DNA of 64,000 bases from Micrasema longulum (GCA_022494885.1 JAGVSM010001402.1:1-64000); one strand, 5' to 3'; counted from the first letter of the stretch, positions 31,926-43,150 are shown. Made by a program: numbers and translations. Notes: generated by a model not told the origin, from the sequence alone.

Positions 31926-32404
31926 GTATCAGTAACACAGTAAAAGGCAGAACCCTCAGGGAAAACTACCAATATCCTTTGAGCCTCCAACATAGTTGAA
32001 GGTCATAGGTGAGCTTGAGAAAGAAGTGATAAATAGAAATGTAGAAAAAATGAGTGTTAAGTGGAAATATAACTCGATTTTGAGCAAAAGAAAAGCTGAA
32101 ATGTATATATGAATTTAGGCCTAAGTGCACTTAGTGCCAAATCGATTGTACTCCACATAGTAAAAAATAACAAGAATATAGAGCACAAGTCGTAAATAAG
32201 TACAAATACGCAATTTTTTCAAGAAATAAATATGGCATCTCGTAGAAAATACTTAATTTAAACATATTCAAGCGTTTAAATTTTTTAAAATCATCAGATC
32301 TTTTGTGATTAATAAAAAACAACCGAGACCCTAGCTATCAACAAGTGAAACAGCCATACTGTAAAATTACACCACACAGACTTGTGTCCCTCTTTTGCGT
32401 CAGA
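31926..32404. other. Unassigned
   Basis: Only the short GCACAAGTC block near 32182, shared with family L DNA. Confidence 0.4.
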
Positions 32405-32515
32405 TCGCTGAGAAAAACCGAAATTAATACGACCTCAAGTCCAAATAGAGAGTATAATGAACACTGGACAATAACCCATATTAGTGGTGGCATCTTTTGT
32501 TAGTTCAGTTCTAGC
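32405..32515 (+). repeat. Family L repeat, copy 3
   Basis: ATCGCTGAGAAAAACCG, GACCTCAAGTC, GAGTATAATGAACACTGGAC-AATAA and ATATTAGTGGTGGCATCTTT match the complement of 29478-29580. Copies 2 and 3 together correspond to one complete copy 1, with about 1.45 kb inserted between them. Confidence 0.7.
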
Positions 32516-33928
32516 ATACTTTGAGCTGGTTTTTAATCACTTAACAAATGCGGATGCACTGCTACATTTGACACTTGTCCATTATTCTGTCCACTCGGAA
32601 GGTCAGCAACGGAAAGAAAGTGAACGACCGCAGACATAACGCGCCCTGACGTAACACGTGCACTGGCGGATACAAGGAAGATGCATGTGAAAACGCACCC
32701 AGAAGTTGAGCTGCGCAGGATTCGCAGACGTCAACCGAAAATCATAAAAAAATATGGTTTGCTGCAGTTTGACTCTAGGAAACTCGAGAAAGTTCGTAGA
32801 TTGGGTTAATTGGCGGAAAATGGATGAACGGCGGAACACTAGACCTAAGTTTTTGACGCATTTTTACTTGGCGTGAAACGATTATTACTGAATAGAGTGG
32901 GCCAATGATGTTTGGAGTTTTTTTATTTTTTTAGACACTTAAGTGAAAGAAATATAAATACTTGCATTTTAGATCTCACTGAACCTAAAATTTATTAAAA
33001 AAATATATTTTATGTTTCTTTTGGCCCTCAACCGAGATTTTAAGTTTATAACTGTCTGAATATTTTGTTAATTATCTAGATTGATGAAATAATTTTTTTG
33101 TTAGTAAAGATATAACTTAATCACATTACAAGTTCGAACACGTTTTAAAACCACCGGAATGCAAAAAATTTACACTCCGCGGAACTTAACTGAACAATGG
33201 CTAATTAAAACAATGCTACCCATTTATTTCAAAACAAATTGCAACTCACGCCCTTAGATGCTTATTTGACAAGGTTTAATGCACATTATAAAATTTAATT
33301 GAACTGATTTTCAAACGAAGTAACAGTCGATTGAGGGCATAAATATGACTTTTTCTAAAAATTCCAGCTCTGGTTGCGGGCCTAAATAGAATCAAATTTT
33401 TTTCATTCCTAGTTATCCAAAAGGCATTTTTTTAGACCCCCTTTCATTTCAAAATTCGGAAAACCTCGTCCACTGTGGACAATGTATGCGTATTCAATAT
33501 TAAACATATCACAGCACTCGGAGAAATATTTTATAAAATCCAGTTATTACATTAAAACATAAATTTATCCATTAAGTACAAATTCGGACATTTACACGAT
33601 GTTACTCACGAGAACTTTTCCCAAGAAGTGTGTGTCTTAAAGGTTACATGGAGTTAAGCCATAAAAATTATTAGATTTTGTGTGAAAAAGACAAATCATT
33701 GTTTTTAGCTTGTTGAAATGAGAAACGTCAGAAAAATTTGTTAGTCATTAGCACGTGTAATCAAGGGTTTTGTAACTAGTGCCTGAAATATGAGATATTT
33801 GTTTGTCCCAATTTTTTAATGTATAACGGAAAGTTATTGAAGAAACACTCTTATTAATTTAACGGATTTCAGCAATCTTTGGTGGTTCAGAAAATTTGTT
33901 AGTTCATAAAAACAGGGAGAGTCAAGAT
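32516..33928. other. Unassigned stretch
   Basis: 32560-32860 is closer to 45% GC with CpG-containing words (AACGCGCCCTGACGTAACAC, CGCAGGATTCGCAGACGTCA), but no product is recognisable. The rest is AT-rich. Confidence 0.4.
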
Positions 33929-34612
33929 AATAATAAATTTATAATATTAGAAATCAAACACTGATTTGAGTCTGCTGAACACTTTATTTTATTTTTACAA
34001 ATATAAAAAATATAAACACAAAAAAATTCGTGACAATCGTTTCGCCTTGTTAGGGCGTTTTCAAACGACTGTGAAGATTATATGGATTGAATGTCCTTAT
34101 AAAATTATATAATTCAAGGTACTTAAGTAGAAAATAAAAATAATCTTATGAACTTAAGCATGTACATTAATCTTCATTGAGGGAAAAACCAATGGTTAAG
34201 GGCGAGGCTAAGTGTTTAATAGGTAATGGTGAATATAGGTATTTATTTGAATTTCAGGAAAAATATAACAAAAGAAGTATTTATTGACATACATGTATGG
34301 ATTGTGAGATACTAAATGAAGCTTTATAGTTTTATATCTTTAGATAATTGCTGTCGAAAACATATCAAGAATATTATAATAGGTTCTTGTTCATTTTAAT
34401 TTTAAAACATGATTGAAATATTATGAATAAATTTATTTATACATAATTGTATTATTATACAATATTTCTATTTTTAAGAATTTCTTATCAAAATATATAA
34501 ATCCAATTGTTACATGATTCATCTATTAATTACGCGTCATATAAGCGTGTACAAAAAATAAAGTTCAGTAGACTCAAATCTGTGTTTGATTTTTAATATA
34601 ATAAATTTAAAT
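33929..34612. mobile_element. Family C element with ~60-bp terminal inverted repeats
   Basis: Left TIR ATTAGAAATCAAACACTGAT-TTGAGTC at 33947 and beyond. The right TIR is the inverse (GACTCAAATCTGTGTTTGAT-TTTTAATA) to about 34612. The interior of 0.55 kb is noncoding and AT-rich, apart from the minus-strand hammerhead-like motif near its left end. Copies at 43880-44150 (short palindrome) and 59945-60170. Confidence 0.8.
34029..34068 (-). ncRNA. Hammerhead-like motif, family C
   Basis: On the complement: stem I arm TCGT, core TTGAAAA, stem II GCC/GGC with loop CTAACAA, GAAA, a two-pair stem III (AC/GT) with loop GATT, triplet GTC, and the closing stem I arm ACGA, which is complementary to TCGT. 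The copy at 60088-60126 has TTCGT/ACGAA, stem III loop ACTT and GTC. Against a canonical hammerhead, core positions 3 and 8 are U and A instead of C and G, and one extra base precedes stem II. Confidence 0.4.
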
Positions 34613-35110
34613 AATATAGAGTTCTACAAAATTAACACCAAATCAATCAATAATAATAAATAGTTACAAATAATTGTGTAACAATGTTTGAACTGTGGCA
34701 TTTAATTAAATGTCAAAACAGTCTTAAAATAAGTATTGTCTACAATACTAAAAACAGTTAAAGTTATTATATGTTTATCAACAAAGATATAACCTTCCTT
34801 AAGTACTGGCATATATATAATTAATCTCATTGTTTTATATTTCATAAAAGTTTATTGCCGCTCATAGATAAGCATTATTTATTTTAACCCTCCTTAAGCG
34901 ATAAAAGTTTAATTAATTACAAATACCAAGTATGTTTAAATATACAACTGTCTTTAAACAAATTTGGAGTGTGATTATACAGCATATATATTAACAAAAC
35001 ATTACCAATTGTATAAATGAAAGCTGTTCTCAACTAACACGAATTAATAAAAATTGACAGATATTCAGAAGAACGATATTTGTTTTTTTTCAAAAAAAAA
35101 TATTCAAGTT
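34613..35110. other. AT-rich stretch
   Basis: Nothing recognised. Confidence 0.5.
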
Positions 35111-35640
35111 CATTAAATACAGAAGCTAAATTAGCAGTTCACAATGGAGTCCTGTTGAGTGATGTGTTGAAGCAAAGAATGGATTTGGAAAAATACGGAT
35201 GAAAGAAGGCTTAATGCTGTCAAAACGCGATCTCTCAAGCAAATGTGTGGTATAACTATGTACGATATATGCACAAATGTTAAGATACGTACATTATGTA
35301 AGGTTGAGATAAGCATTATCGAAAAAATGAAGAAAGGAGCTTTGCATTGGTTTGAACACGTAGAGTGAATGGACAGTGAAAGAACGGCTAAAAATATTTA
35401 CATTGCTAATGTTGATGGATGCAGAAATAGAGGAAGATCAAAAAAGACATGGTAGGACCAAATCTAACAAATACTTGGAGATGGACATGTTTAGAGTCGG
35501 AATAATCGGCGCGTGTGCATGAGAAGATGTATGAATGCAGAGGAAACGAGATCTGAATGCAAAGATAGAGTGATGTGGCGTTCTATCCTCTCTGCCTACC
35601 CCTGTGGAGAAACAGCGTGATGGTTTGTTGTAGTTGTTGT
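35111..35640 (+). pseudogene. LINE ORF2 C-terminal end (family R)
   Basis: EAKLAVHNGVLLSDVL, then the region around QANVWYNYVRYMHKC, and near 35400 MQKRGRSKKTW-like codons. It ends with codons related to ARAxEDVxMQ and CGVLSSLPTPVE, frameshifted from RACMRRCMN...WRSILSAYP. Many stops. It continues the point where the copy at 28455-29005 stops (QEAKLAVHN), but is too far away to be the same insertion without a large insert between them. Confidence 0.75.
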
Positions 35641-35999
35641 ATAAAACAGTAAATTGAATCATATTAACCCTTATGGGCCAAAAGGAAGTATCCAGGGTCC
35701 CCCAGATATTATATTCTCGGCACGGGTGTGAGGTATTATTTTTATTTTTAATCATTGTTAAAAAAAAAAGGAAACAAGCATTTGTTCAATACCTGTTTTG
35801 TTATCATCGTACAGTTGAAAGTTTTTACAAAATCCTACCTTTGTAATGTTCAGAATGAATAAAAATTGTTATTATATTTTGTGGCGAATTTTTTCAATAA
35901 TAATTCACACTTATTTTTGCTTTCCGCCAATGCAAACAGCCAATAATACAATTTATCGCTCAACAGCTTATCGACCGTTTAACGCACACATTATTTGAG
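35641..35999. other. Unassigned
   Basis: Nothing recognised. Confidence 0.4.
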
Positions 36000-37216
36000 G
36001 ACTTAAGTCTCCTTAGCGGTGCTCACATTCAAGGAGAAACTGATCGTCGCCAGACGAGAAAAGCTGCCCAAAGAAGCTTTCTGTAATCTTATAGCCTTAG
36101 CATCTTTGTGCTGAAAGAAGATAATCCAGAAACATACGGAATTGAGGAAAAAAAGGATGTTATTTTTTTACTGACTAGGAATAAATTGATCGGACACCTT
36201 TGGAAAATCTCTAAAAATTTACGAAACCCCACCCATCCTAATAACCCCATTCACGTCCCAACCGGTATCCTAGGACATAGACAAAACCGAAGCCTTTGCA
36301 GATAGTTTCGAGCTCCAATTTAGTCCAAACAACTCTGACATCAACATCCCTTTAAAAGAAAAAATAAATAAGAAAATCAACTCAGTCCCCAAATCCCCTC
36401 AAAAAAACAACACACTCTTTGCCACACCGGCTGAAATCCATTCTAGCCCGACTTTTAAAAACACATACCGACCAAAAACATCCTACCCGACGAACAGCAT
36501 GGCTTCAAAGCCAATCATTTGACCCTACATCAATTGCTCAGAGTTGTCTAAAGCATCATGAAAGAATTCTAGAAAAATCTGATCACCGGCGCAATTTTTT
36601 TGGACGTGGTTCGACCGTTGAAGGATCGCCATAAATCCCACAAAAAGCATCACCATCCTCTTTTTCAGACAATTCCTGCACAAAAACCTGCAAGACAATA
36701 TTATCATATCTGGAGAGAGAATAGCTTGGCACTCAACGGTGAAATATCTCGGAGTTACACTCGACAAAAAACTCACCTGGCGCGAGCACATTAAACTCAT
36801 CATTTGCAAAGCCACCTCCGCCAGAGCATCAACTAGCCCCCTCATTAACAATAACAGCACACTAAATATAAAAACAAAACTACTTATATACACAGCACTT
36901 CATTTTCCTATCATCACCTACGCCTGCCCCATCTGGGGTACCACCAATCATATCCACAAACTATAGTATTTCCAAAACAAAACTCTACGAATCATTTGAC
37001 AAGCTCCGTGGTTTGTCAGAAACACAATTTCACACCGGGACACGAACACTCAAACACTCAACACGTTTATTAAAAAAACTAGCTACAAAGTTCTTCCAAT
37101 CTCTGCACCGAAACTCCAACCCTTCAATCGCAGGCCTTGGCCTGCTAGATCCCATAACTGACCCCCTCAATCTCCGACCTGTATTCATCATCAACCCTAC
37201 CCCTTCCGTTCCCTGA
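36000..37216 (+). pseudogene. Jockey-type LINE ORF2 with internal deletion
   Basis: Richer in C than its surroundings. In order, over shifting frames: GHLWKISKNLRNPTHPNNPI (36190-36250), DKTEAFADSFELQFSPNNSD, a QHGF-like site (36505), AIFLDVVRPLKDR (36590-36630, motif A), then directly VKYLGVTLDKKLTWREHIK (36740-36795), SPLINNNSTLNIKTKLLIYT, ITYACPIWGTTNHIHKL, APWFVRN. The order and the APW.VRN and CPIWG motifs fit the Jockey clade. The RT boxes between motif A and YLG, including the YADD box, are deleted. It ends without an obvious A tail near 37216. Confidence 0.8.
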
Positions 37217-37436
37217 TATACAGGAGAAAAGAGGCAAAAATAAAAGTTTTAAAAAATACGTTTTTAATTTCTTACATTTAAAATGTATTTAAAAAAAAAA
37301 TAGTTTCTTTCTTTTATAATATTTTTCAAGATAAACAAATATGTGAATAAAAAAATATATATATCAGCCCACCATCAAAAGACCTATGAGGCACCCCGTA
37401 TTTCGGGGACAATACAACCCATCCCAAAGCCACGAC
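37217..37436. other. AT-rich stretch
   Basis: Nothing recognised. Confidence 0.5.
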
Positions 37437-37732
37437 TCACCATAGACTATGTTGGTGTGACGGCAACCCTCGGAACTCTATTTCGCCACTTAAAGATACT
37501 ATAAACATCAGTTCGCTCAAGACACTTAACGCGTGTGTTTCATTTCTACGCCTCCGCGCCTTCCGCTTCCCGCTGGACTTCGTGCTTCGCTGCTGGCTTC
37601 CGCCTTGACTGCTCTGACTGCGCTTGCCTTTTTGCTCCAACAGGACCCGTTGGATTTCCTTTTTCAGAGCTACTGAGGTTGACTTAGCGGTCAGAGCTTT
37701 CTTGGTGCGCCGGGCTCCCAGGCTTCCCGTTT
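37437..37732 (-). other. GC-rich open stretch coding a Lys/Arg/Ser-rich peptide
   Basis: Minus-strand frame open from a stop near 37733 to 37437, about 97 codons. The conceptual peptide contains GARRTKKALTAKSTSVALKK, a helical stretch EIQRVLLEQKGK, a Ser/Gln/Gly linker and the basic run SSGKRKARRRRNE, then a hydrophobic end. Such basic N-terminal arms occur in LINE ORF1 proteins and in nucleic-acid-packaging proteins. I recognise no family. The only ATG in the first half is internal (37640). GC content contrasts sharply with both flanks, which suggests transfer with an element. Confidence 0.35.
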
Positions 37733-37824
37733 ACGCTGGGTGGGCCAATTGAGTGGAACCAGGGAGACGAAGCCGCCACCCCCCTATAACGGGTCGGTTT
37801 TACCTAATATACGAGTCAATAAGT

Positions 37825-37935
37825 TTGTGATTATTCATTATAAATTGAAACAATACAACTTTTTTTCAACGACTTATGTTTTATTTTATTACTGACTAGG
37901 TTCGAAGCTACGCAAACTTCCTTATCAACGTATAA
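37825..37935 (-). repeat. Family F repeat with hammerhead-like motif
   Basis: GTGATTATTCATTATAAATT and, on the complement, TTGATAAGGAAGTTTGCG-TAGCTTCGAACC. The stem GAAG/CTTC is perfect here. Confidence 0.5.
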
Positions 37936-39080
37936 TTAAGTAATTAATGTTATTATATTTAATTATTTTAACACGGTCTACTAAATATTAATCGACTCAT
38001 TGCATTTCACACTTATTTTTTTTATTATCGCGGCAATTACTATAAATATTACCACGATTGTTTTTGTAATCTTCAAGTTAATCTTAACACATAAAAACAA
38101 ACATATCTGACATATGAGGGTGGTATATTAGATGATATAGAATTGATAATTTGGTCCATCAGGATCTCCAAATATGAAAAAATATCAACTCCCCTGCGAC
38201 AAAAATATTAAGTATTTATTTGAGAGGAAAAGATGAAATCTAATAAGATCACTAAGCAAAAAACACATTTAATGTTGATAATAAAAAAGGGACAATGATT
38301 ATTAGTCGATAATTTCCCAACCTCAATTGACTCGAGGGAGTTTTATCACAGAGTGTATCATAGGTTAAACCTAAACATATAACATGTTTAGCCTAAACAT
38401 GATTAGTCAAGTCTTTGTATTGTGTAGTTAAACATTAAATTATTTTAATTTTATCAAACTAAGTTTTTCAAAGCTAAATATTATCTATGGTTAGCTAAAA
38501 ACTTTTTGAGAATAAAATCCTTGACATAATGAATAAACCTTATGCCTTAGCCACTTCAGTTTAAAGCTTACGAACTTAACAGGAAACCAATCATTAAAAT
38601 ACCTGAGTTTGAACCCTCTTGCCTACCTTGAATTCATTCCTTACTGTAGCGGTTTGCCTCTTGCAAACTAAATAGCAAGCCACAAATTAATCTTCGCCTG
38701 TACTCGAAGGACGGAGGGTGGCCTTCTATCCTCCTTTAGGAATTGAACCTTTCATATTGTAACAGGAACTCCAGCAAACCAACCCCGTGGTCGGAATCAA
38801 TTTATCTCTCTGCCAATTGAGAATTATAGCTGCAAGTTGATTTATAGAAGCTTAACATATTTGTTAATGTATAATATTATGGGTTTGACATAATTGCGGC
38901 GTGGTTTTCGAGCGAATACAAGCTTGAGAAACATTTGAGAATTATTTGAACTAATGTTGTATTAATACAAGATTTACCGGTCCTAATGGTCATTGAGGCT
39001 TAACACAATAATTTGTTTGAGGGCATTTTGATTCTAGTGAAGCGAGGCATAAACTAACATAATTGTTTTCAACTTCATTG
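37936..39080. other. Unassigned stretch
   Basis: 38330-38400 holds short palindromic TTTAGCCTAAAC/GTTTAGGTTTAAC-like words. 38580-38840 is less AT-rich. No product or repeat recognised. Confidence 0.4.
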
Positions 39081-39205
39081 TGCGTATCAGTGTTTTTTTT
39101 AATTTTATTTAATTATTTTACTTTTTGTACGTAATGTTTATTGTACATTGGCAGACTTATTGCCAAATGGTTATTTCTTTCAAGAGACTAATAAAATAAA
39201 AGTTT
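39081..39205 (+). mobile_element. LINE 3' tail fragment
   Basis: TTGTACATTGGCAGACTTATTGCC-type hairpin followed by AGACTAATAAAATAAAAG, the same tail style as 6100-6155. Confidence 0.5.
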
Positions 39206-39624
39206 TATTTTTTTATTTTTCAAGCTACAAAACATTTTTAATAGAAAATAAAATAAAATATTTAAAACTAGGAATAACTGTATTTGGTAATAAATCACCT
39301 TAGATCAATTATATTACTCAATGAGAAGACAGAAAAATAAGGAAAGAGGAGAGGAGAAGATATTAAGGAAGAGAATGGAGATGTTTCTTCAAACGTGATT
39401 TATACAGAGGTACTGTAGTAAAATCTTTAATGGTTGATAACTGAATGGTGGATGAGTGAATGGTGGACAGACGAGTCGCACGGACACTATATGAGTTGGG
39501 GAAGAAAAAAAATGTGTATGGGTATTAAGAGAGTGCTTTGAGAATTAAAACGATGAAGTAAACCATAAAATGATAAGCGTTGAAATTTTTCACGGAGGTG
39601 TAAATAAGCGTTAGGACTATGAAG
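39206..39624. other. Unassigned
   Basis: Purine-rich segment 39330-39400 (GGAAAGAGGAGAGGAGAAGA). Otherwise nothing. Confidence 0.4.
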
Positions 39625-39718
39625 TGCATTTCATGTCAACCATCTCGGGGCAGTAATCGAACCCGAGACCTCTTGAATGGTAGGCAAACGCGTTGACCAT
39701 TACACCACGAGAGAAACA
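39625..39718 (-). mobile_element. B-SINE head
   Basis: The complement reads TCTCGTGGTGTAATGGTCAA (box A), CGCGTTTGCCTACCATTCAA and box B CTCGGGTTCGATTACTG. It is the best-preserved B-SINE head in the window; the body is absent. Confidence 0.85.
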
Positions 39719-39879
39719 GTGATAATATTGAAAAAAAATATTTTCGTGGCTCATTAAAAAAAAAACAGTTAAGCGATAAATATTGTTGTGAAATTACACT
39801 GGCTCAGTATCAGGCATAGAAAAAACATTCACAATTTATCACGTCTTCAAAATATTTTGAATAATCCCACTTCACCTTT

Positions 39880-40440
39880 GTGTCTGAAAGAGCTCTTCCA
39901 ACCTATATCACCACATGGACTATATCTTCGCTTTAGTAACGAGAGAACCTTTTTTCCAATTTAATTTTCTTGCCTCCTCTTTCACAGTAGTAGCTGCTCA
40001 ATTGTGTAATAATCTACTCACTAATGTTAGAGATGCCCCTTTTTTATTTACATTTAAATCAAGATTGAAAAGTTGCCATTTAAATGTTTAAATTGTTCTT
40101 TTCTCCTTTTTTCCTTTCCCTCTTCTCTCCTCTCTTCAAAGTAAAGTGTATTTTTTTTAACTTAAGTTTTGTTTTTAATTTTTTAATAAAATTATGATTG
40201 TGAATTTTTCAGTTAATTGTTGTTTTAAATTGTTGCATACAATTATTAAATTATATTTAAATATGTCCATGTAATTGTAGTACATAGTAGAGTGTACATT
40301 TTTGTTTCAAATTTTGTATGAAATTATAAGATTCTGTATACCTATAAAATGTCTATGTACTTACTTGTAATTTTCTCAAACTGAACGGTTTGTGTAGGTA
40401 GGAAGAATTTGCTTAAAGAAAATATGCTTATAAATTGTAC
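39880..40440 (+). pseudogene. LINE ORF2 C-terminus and 3' UTR (family N copy 1)
   Basis: In frame near 39898-40091: NLYHHMDYIFALVTREPFFQ, FNFLASSFTVVAAQLCNNLL, then DAPFLFTFKSRLKSCHLNV and stop, the usual CR1/Jockey C-terminal pattern (SFTV.AA.LWN.LP, TFKSRLK). The pyrimidine-rich UTR (CCCTCTTCTCTCCTCTC) and AATTATAAGATTCTG, CTTGTAATTTTCTCAAACTG blocks recur at 45835 and 46570. Confidence 0.7.
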
Positions 40441-40574
40441 AAAAATATATATGTAAAAATAAATTAAAATTTTTTAGGTGTTTAAGTCTTAAATAAATTA
40501 ATCTTTTATTTCCTGTATTAATTAATCTGAAAAAAAAGATTATTTTAAATATATTTTTTTCTTATTTTTAAATA

Positions 40575-40712
40575 ATGTGTATGCTTCCACTTTACATTTT
40601 GTTGTATCCCAAAGCAACGCATGGCTCTTGGTCTCGTGGAGTTAGGGATATTTTTTTTTTTTTGTATTTTGTGTCTTTGTATGTATGAATAAATTTATTT
40701 ATTTGACAGAAA
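40575..40712 (+). repeat. Family K repeat (LINE-tail-like), copy 1
   Basis: TGTATGCTTCCACTTTACAT, TGGCTCTTGGTCTCGTGGAG-TTAGGGATA, then a T-run and GAATAAATTTATTTATTTGA. Matches 47905-48035. Confidence 0.7.
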
Positions 40713-41333
40713 CGGTTTCATGAATTAAGAATAATTATTGTAATTAAAACTAAGACATGACAAATTAAATATTTTAATTGACTTGTCATGATCAGATGAA
40801 ATTAGTTTGTGAAAATAAAATTTCCACCGATTACCGAAACTTCTTTTTTTTCCAAAGCAAATTAGTGATCGCTAAGTTGCGAATCACTGGTATGAGAATC
40901 GCAAAAATTATGGGATTTATCTGTGAAATTAAGCGAGCAAATCGCCCGAGCGAAGGCGTGGAAGAAAATTAATTAATTAATTTTCAAAAGCACTCCGAAA
41001 CGGTTCATGATTAAAAGGTTTCCGAGAGATTACAATCTGCTGACTTGTGAAAGACTCTTCTGTATTTATAGCTACTCGAATATACAGTCGTCGACCTCAC
41101 AATTCTTTCACAATAACGAGCGAACTCTGACCTTCATTTGAAGAAAACCCTTTTCAAAAGAAGTGTTTCTCGTCAAAAAACCCACAAAATACCGTTTAAA
41201 CTAGAATCTTAATATTCTGACAGCTTTCAAAACCATTTTGGTATTTTCGTTTCTTCCCCAAAGCCGAAAAATTTGCAAACGTTCGCTCGAAGACTGCATG
41301 AATTATTGTGCTACAATTGTTTGGGATAAAATA
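40713..41333. other. Unassigned
   Basis: Nothing recognised. The 64-codon frame at 40778 has no known motif. Confidence 0.4.
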
Positions 41334-41910
41334 GTGCAGAACTTATATACAAAACAATAATTGCCCCTCATTGGGACTATTGCTCTACTATATTATATTT
41401 AGCTAACGAGGGAGACATAAACAAGTTTGAAATACTACAAAATAGAGCAATGAGAATTATACTGAAAAAAAGCAAATATAATAGTGTTGAAAAAATGAGA
41501 AAACAATTGAACTGGATAGGAATAAAGAAAAGACTATTGTATAATGTATTTGTATTTATATATAAAGTGTTTAATAATCTTATGCCAAAGTATTTTATAA
41601 GTGAAATTATATTAAATAGAAATGTACATAAATATAGGACAAGAAATAGAAATAGGATAAGACTACCACTTAAGAAAAAAACAAAATCACAAAATAGCTT
41701 AATGTATAAAGGGTTAAAACTGTATGATGAGATGCCTGAAAGTATGAAAAATGAAAGAAAACTTACGGATTTAAAAAAAAATGTTATGTTTATTGTAATA
41801 ATGTAATTATGTAAGAAATATTTAATAAGTATTTGTTATAATTGTAAATATATTAGTTAATATACAATGTAATATTAACTAACTTAAGTAAATAAATAAA
41901 TAAATAAAAA
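41334..41910 (+). pseudogene. 5'-truncated LINE end, family H copy 2
   Basis: Starts abruptly at AGTGCAGAACTTATATACAA, which is 32 bases further into the element than copy 1. It then follows copy 1 (14583-15162) with about seven changes. The A-run in the last codons is one base shorter (9 against 10), so the end reads LKKNVMFIVIM. Tail GTAAATAAATAAATAAATAA. The high identity means both copies inserted recently and a source copy was active. Confidence 0.85.
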
Positions 41911-42160
41911 AACGTACTGCTTTATCTGACATTGTTCAAATGTCTTTTTTGTACATTATTTTACTATATTTTGTACTTAAATTTTATAATTTCATAAAAT
42001 TGCGTACGCCTTTAAATCTGCGGCGTACTTTATTTATGTTAGTACTTGTCTATATTGTAAATAATTTCAACTTGCAATCAATTTTACACAAATAAACAAG
42101 CAAAGGTTATAGAATTTCTATTCCACCCTGAGTTTGTCTCGATAATGTGAAGTATAATTT
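41911..42160. other. AT-rich stretch
   Basis: Nothing recognised. Confidence 0.5.
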
Positions 42161-42164
42161 TACA

Positions 42165-43150
42165 GTCCTTTTTTAACATTTATTTTCAAAATGTGCGAGG
42201 TTAACGCAAAAAATTGAATATATTCTTTGATTATGTAATCTGTGTCGATTGGGATATCATGAGTATAGTGGAGACATGGCTGGTGGATGGCATTCTTCTT
42301 CTTCTAGTGCCTTGCCGGGTTCCCCCGACGTTGGCGACCACTACAGCAAAATCATATGTATCTGTCCTGAACTAATTTTACATTTAGCAGCCAGGACAAA
42401 TGCTTATTGATGGATTCCTGGCAAGAGATGACCAAAATAGTTTCTCGTTGCCTTTTCTAGTGGATTTTCTGTCGGAGTTACTTTCCCTTAGCAGGTGGGT
42501 TTTGGTTTTGAGGCGCCAAAAACTCGCCTTTCATCCTCTTAATATCTGCTGTGATCACACCGTTATGAGTGTAACCTCATTGCCTAAGGTTCGCGACGTT
42601 GACGCTAACGAGTTTGTCAGTAATGTTGCCGGTAGAATACAACTAGGCGTTTGCAGCATTTCATAGAATCACATCCTCCAGCTAGATGTGACTCACTGAC
42701 AGTTCAAACCCCCGGATGGTATTAGTAAAAATAAAATACTCAACCTCAGGTACACAGTATTTAGACGCGACAGAAAATATTATCTAACAGATCCAAAACT
42801 TGAAGGGGGTTTAACTATTGCGACAAAAACTGAATTTAATGCCATTTAAATACTGCAGTGGCAAACTGAAGTAGAAGATCTATAAATCTCAATCCCAAAT
42901 AACCCAAAATCAAAACTAAATGTGTGCTGTATATATTTACCAGGAGGACCCAAACATGTTCATCTACTTCATAACTTTCTTCAAAAACTAAATATTAGTG
43001 TTCAAAATAGGATATCAAATGACACTTTTGTAATTTTGGGAGATTTTAATCTTTTTGACATCTCCTTCAAAAACTTATTCCTTCTTACCATACATCTTAA
43101 AGTTTTAAATTTGTTGAAGTCAACTGTTTTTTATTTTATATATCAATAAA
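42165..43150 (+). pseudogene. LINE ORF2 endonuclease domain, split
   Basis: Left part (42178-42299): FQNVRG, a stop, then DWDIMSIVETWLVDGI, the start of the AP-endonuclease (NVRG and the catalytic ETW). Right part (42715-43075): ILNLRYTVFRRDRKYY, GGLTIATKTEF, CCIYLPGGPK and VILGDFNLFDISF (GDFN). Interrupted by the insert at 42300-42709. The RT part is absent, so this is a rare 5' fragment rather than a 3' end. Confidence 0.8.
42300..42709 (-). mobile_element. SINE-like insertion with 10-bp target duplication
   Basis: GGATGGCATT (42289-42298) and GGATGGTATT (42714-42723) flank about 410 bases whose removal restores the endonuclease frame. On the complement the insert ends GGGAACCCGGCAAGGCACTA-GAAGAAGAAG, a trinucleotide tail as in SINEs. 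Composition is about 47% GC. I see no clear box A/B at the other end, so a non-tRNA SINE or a LINE-derived short element are both possible. Confidence 0.75.

Noticed and set aside
31909..31999. Continuation of the LINE protein through the Ser-rich stretch
   Set aside because: The Ser codons are a TAG/AGT microsatellite at the element's 3' end; related ends at 35600 and 58330 stop before it.
35111..35640. 28455-29005 and 35111-35640 as one interrupted LINE
   Set aside because: The coding order would fit (both share the EAKLAVHN codons), but that overlap means the pieces duplicate sequence rather than continue it, and 6 kb of other old elements lies between.
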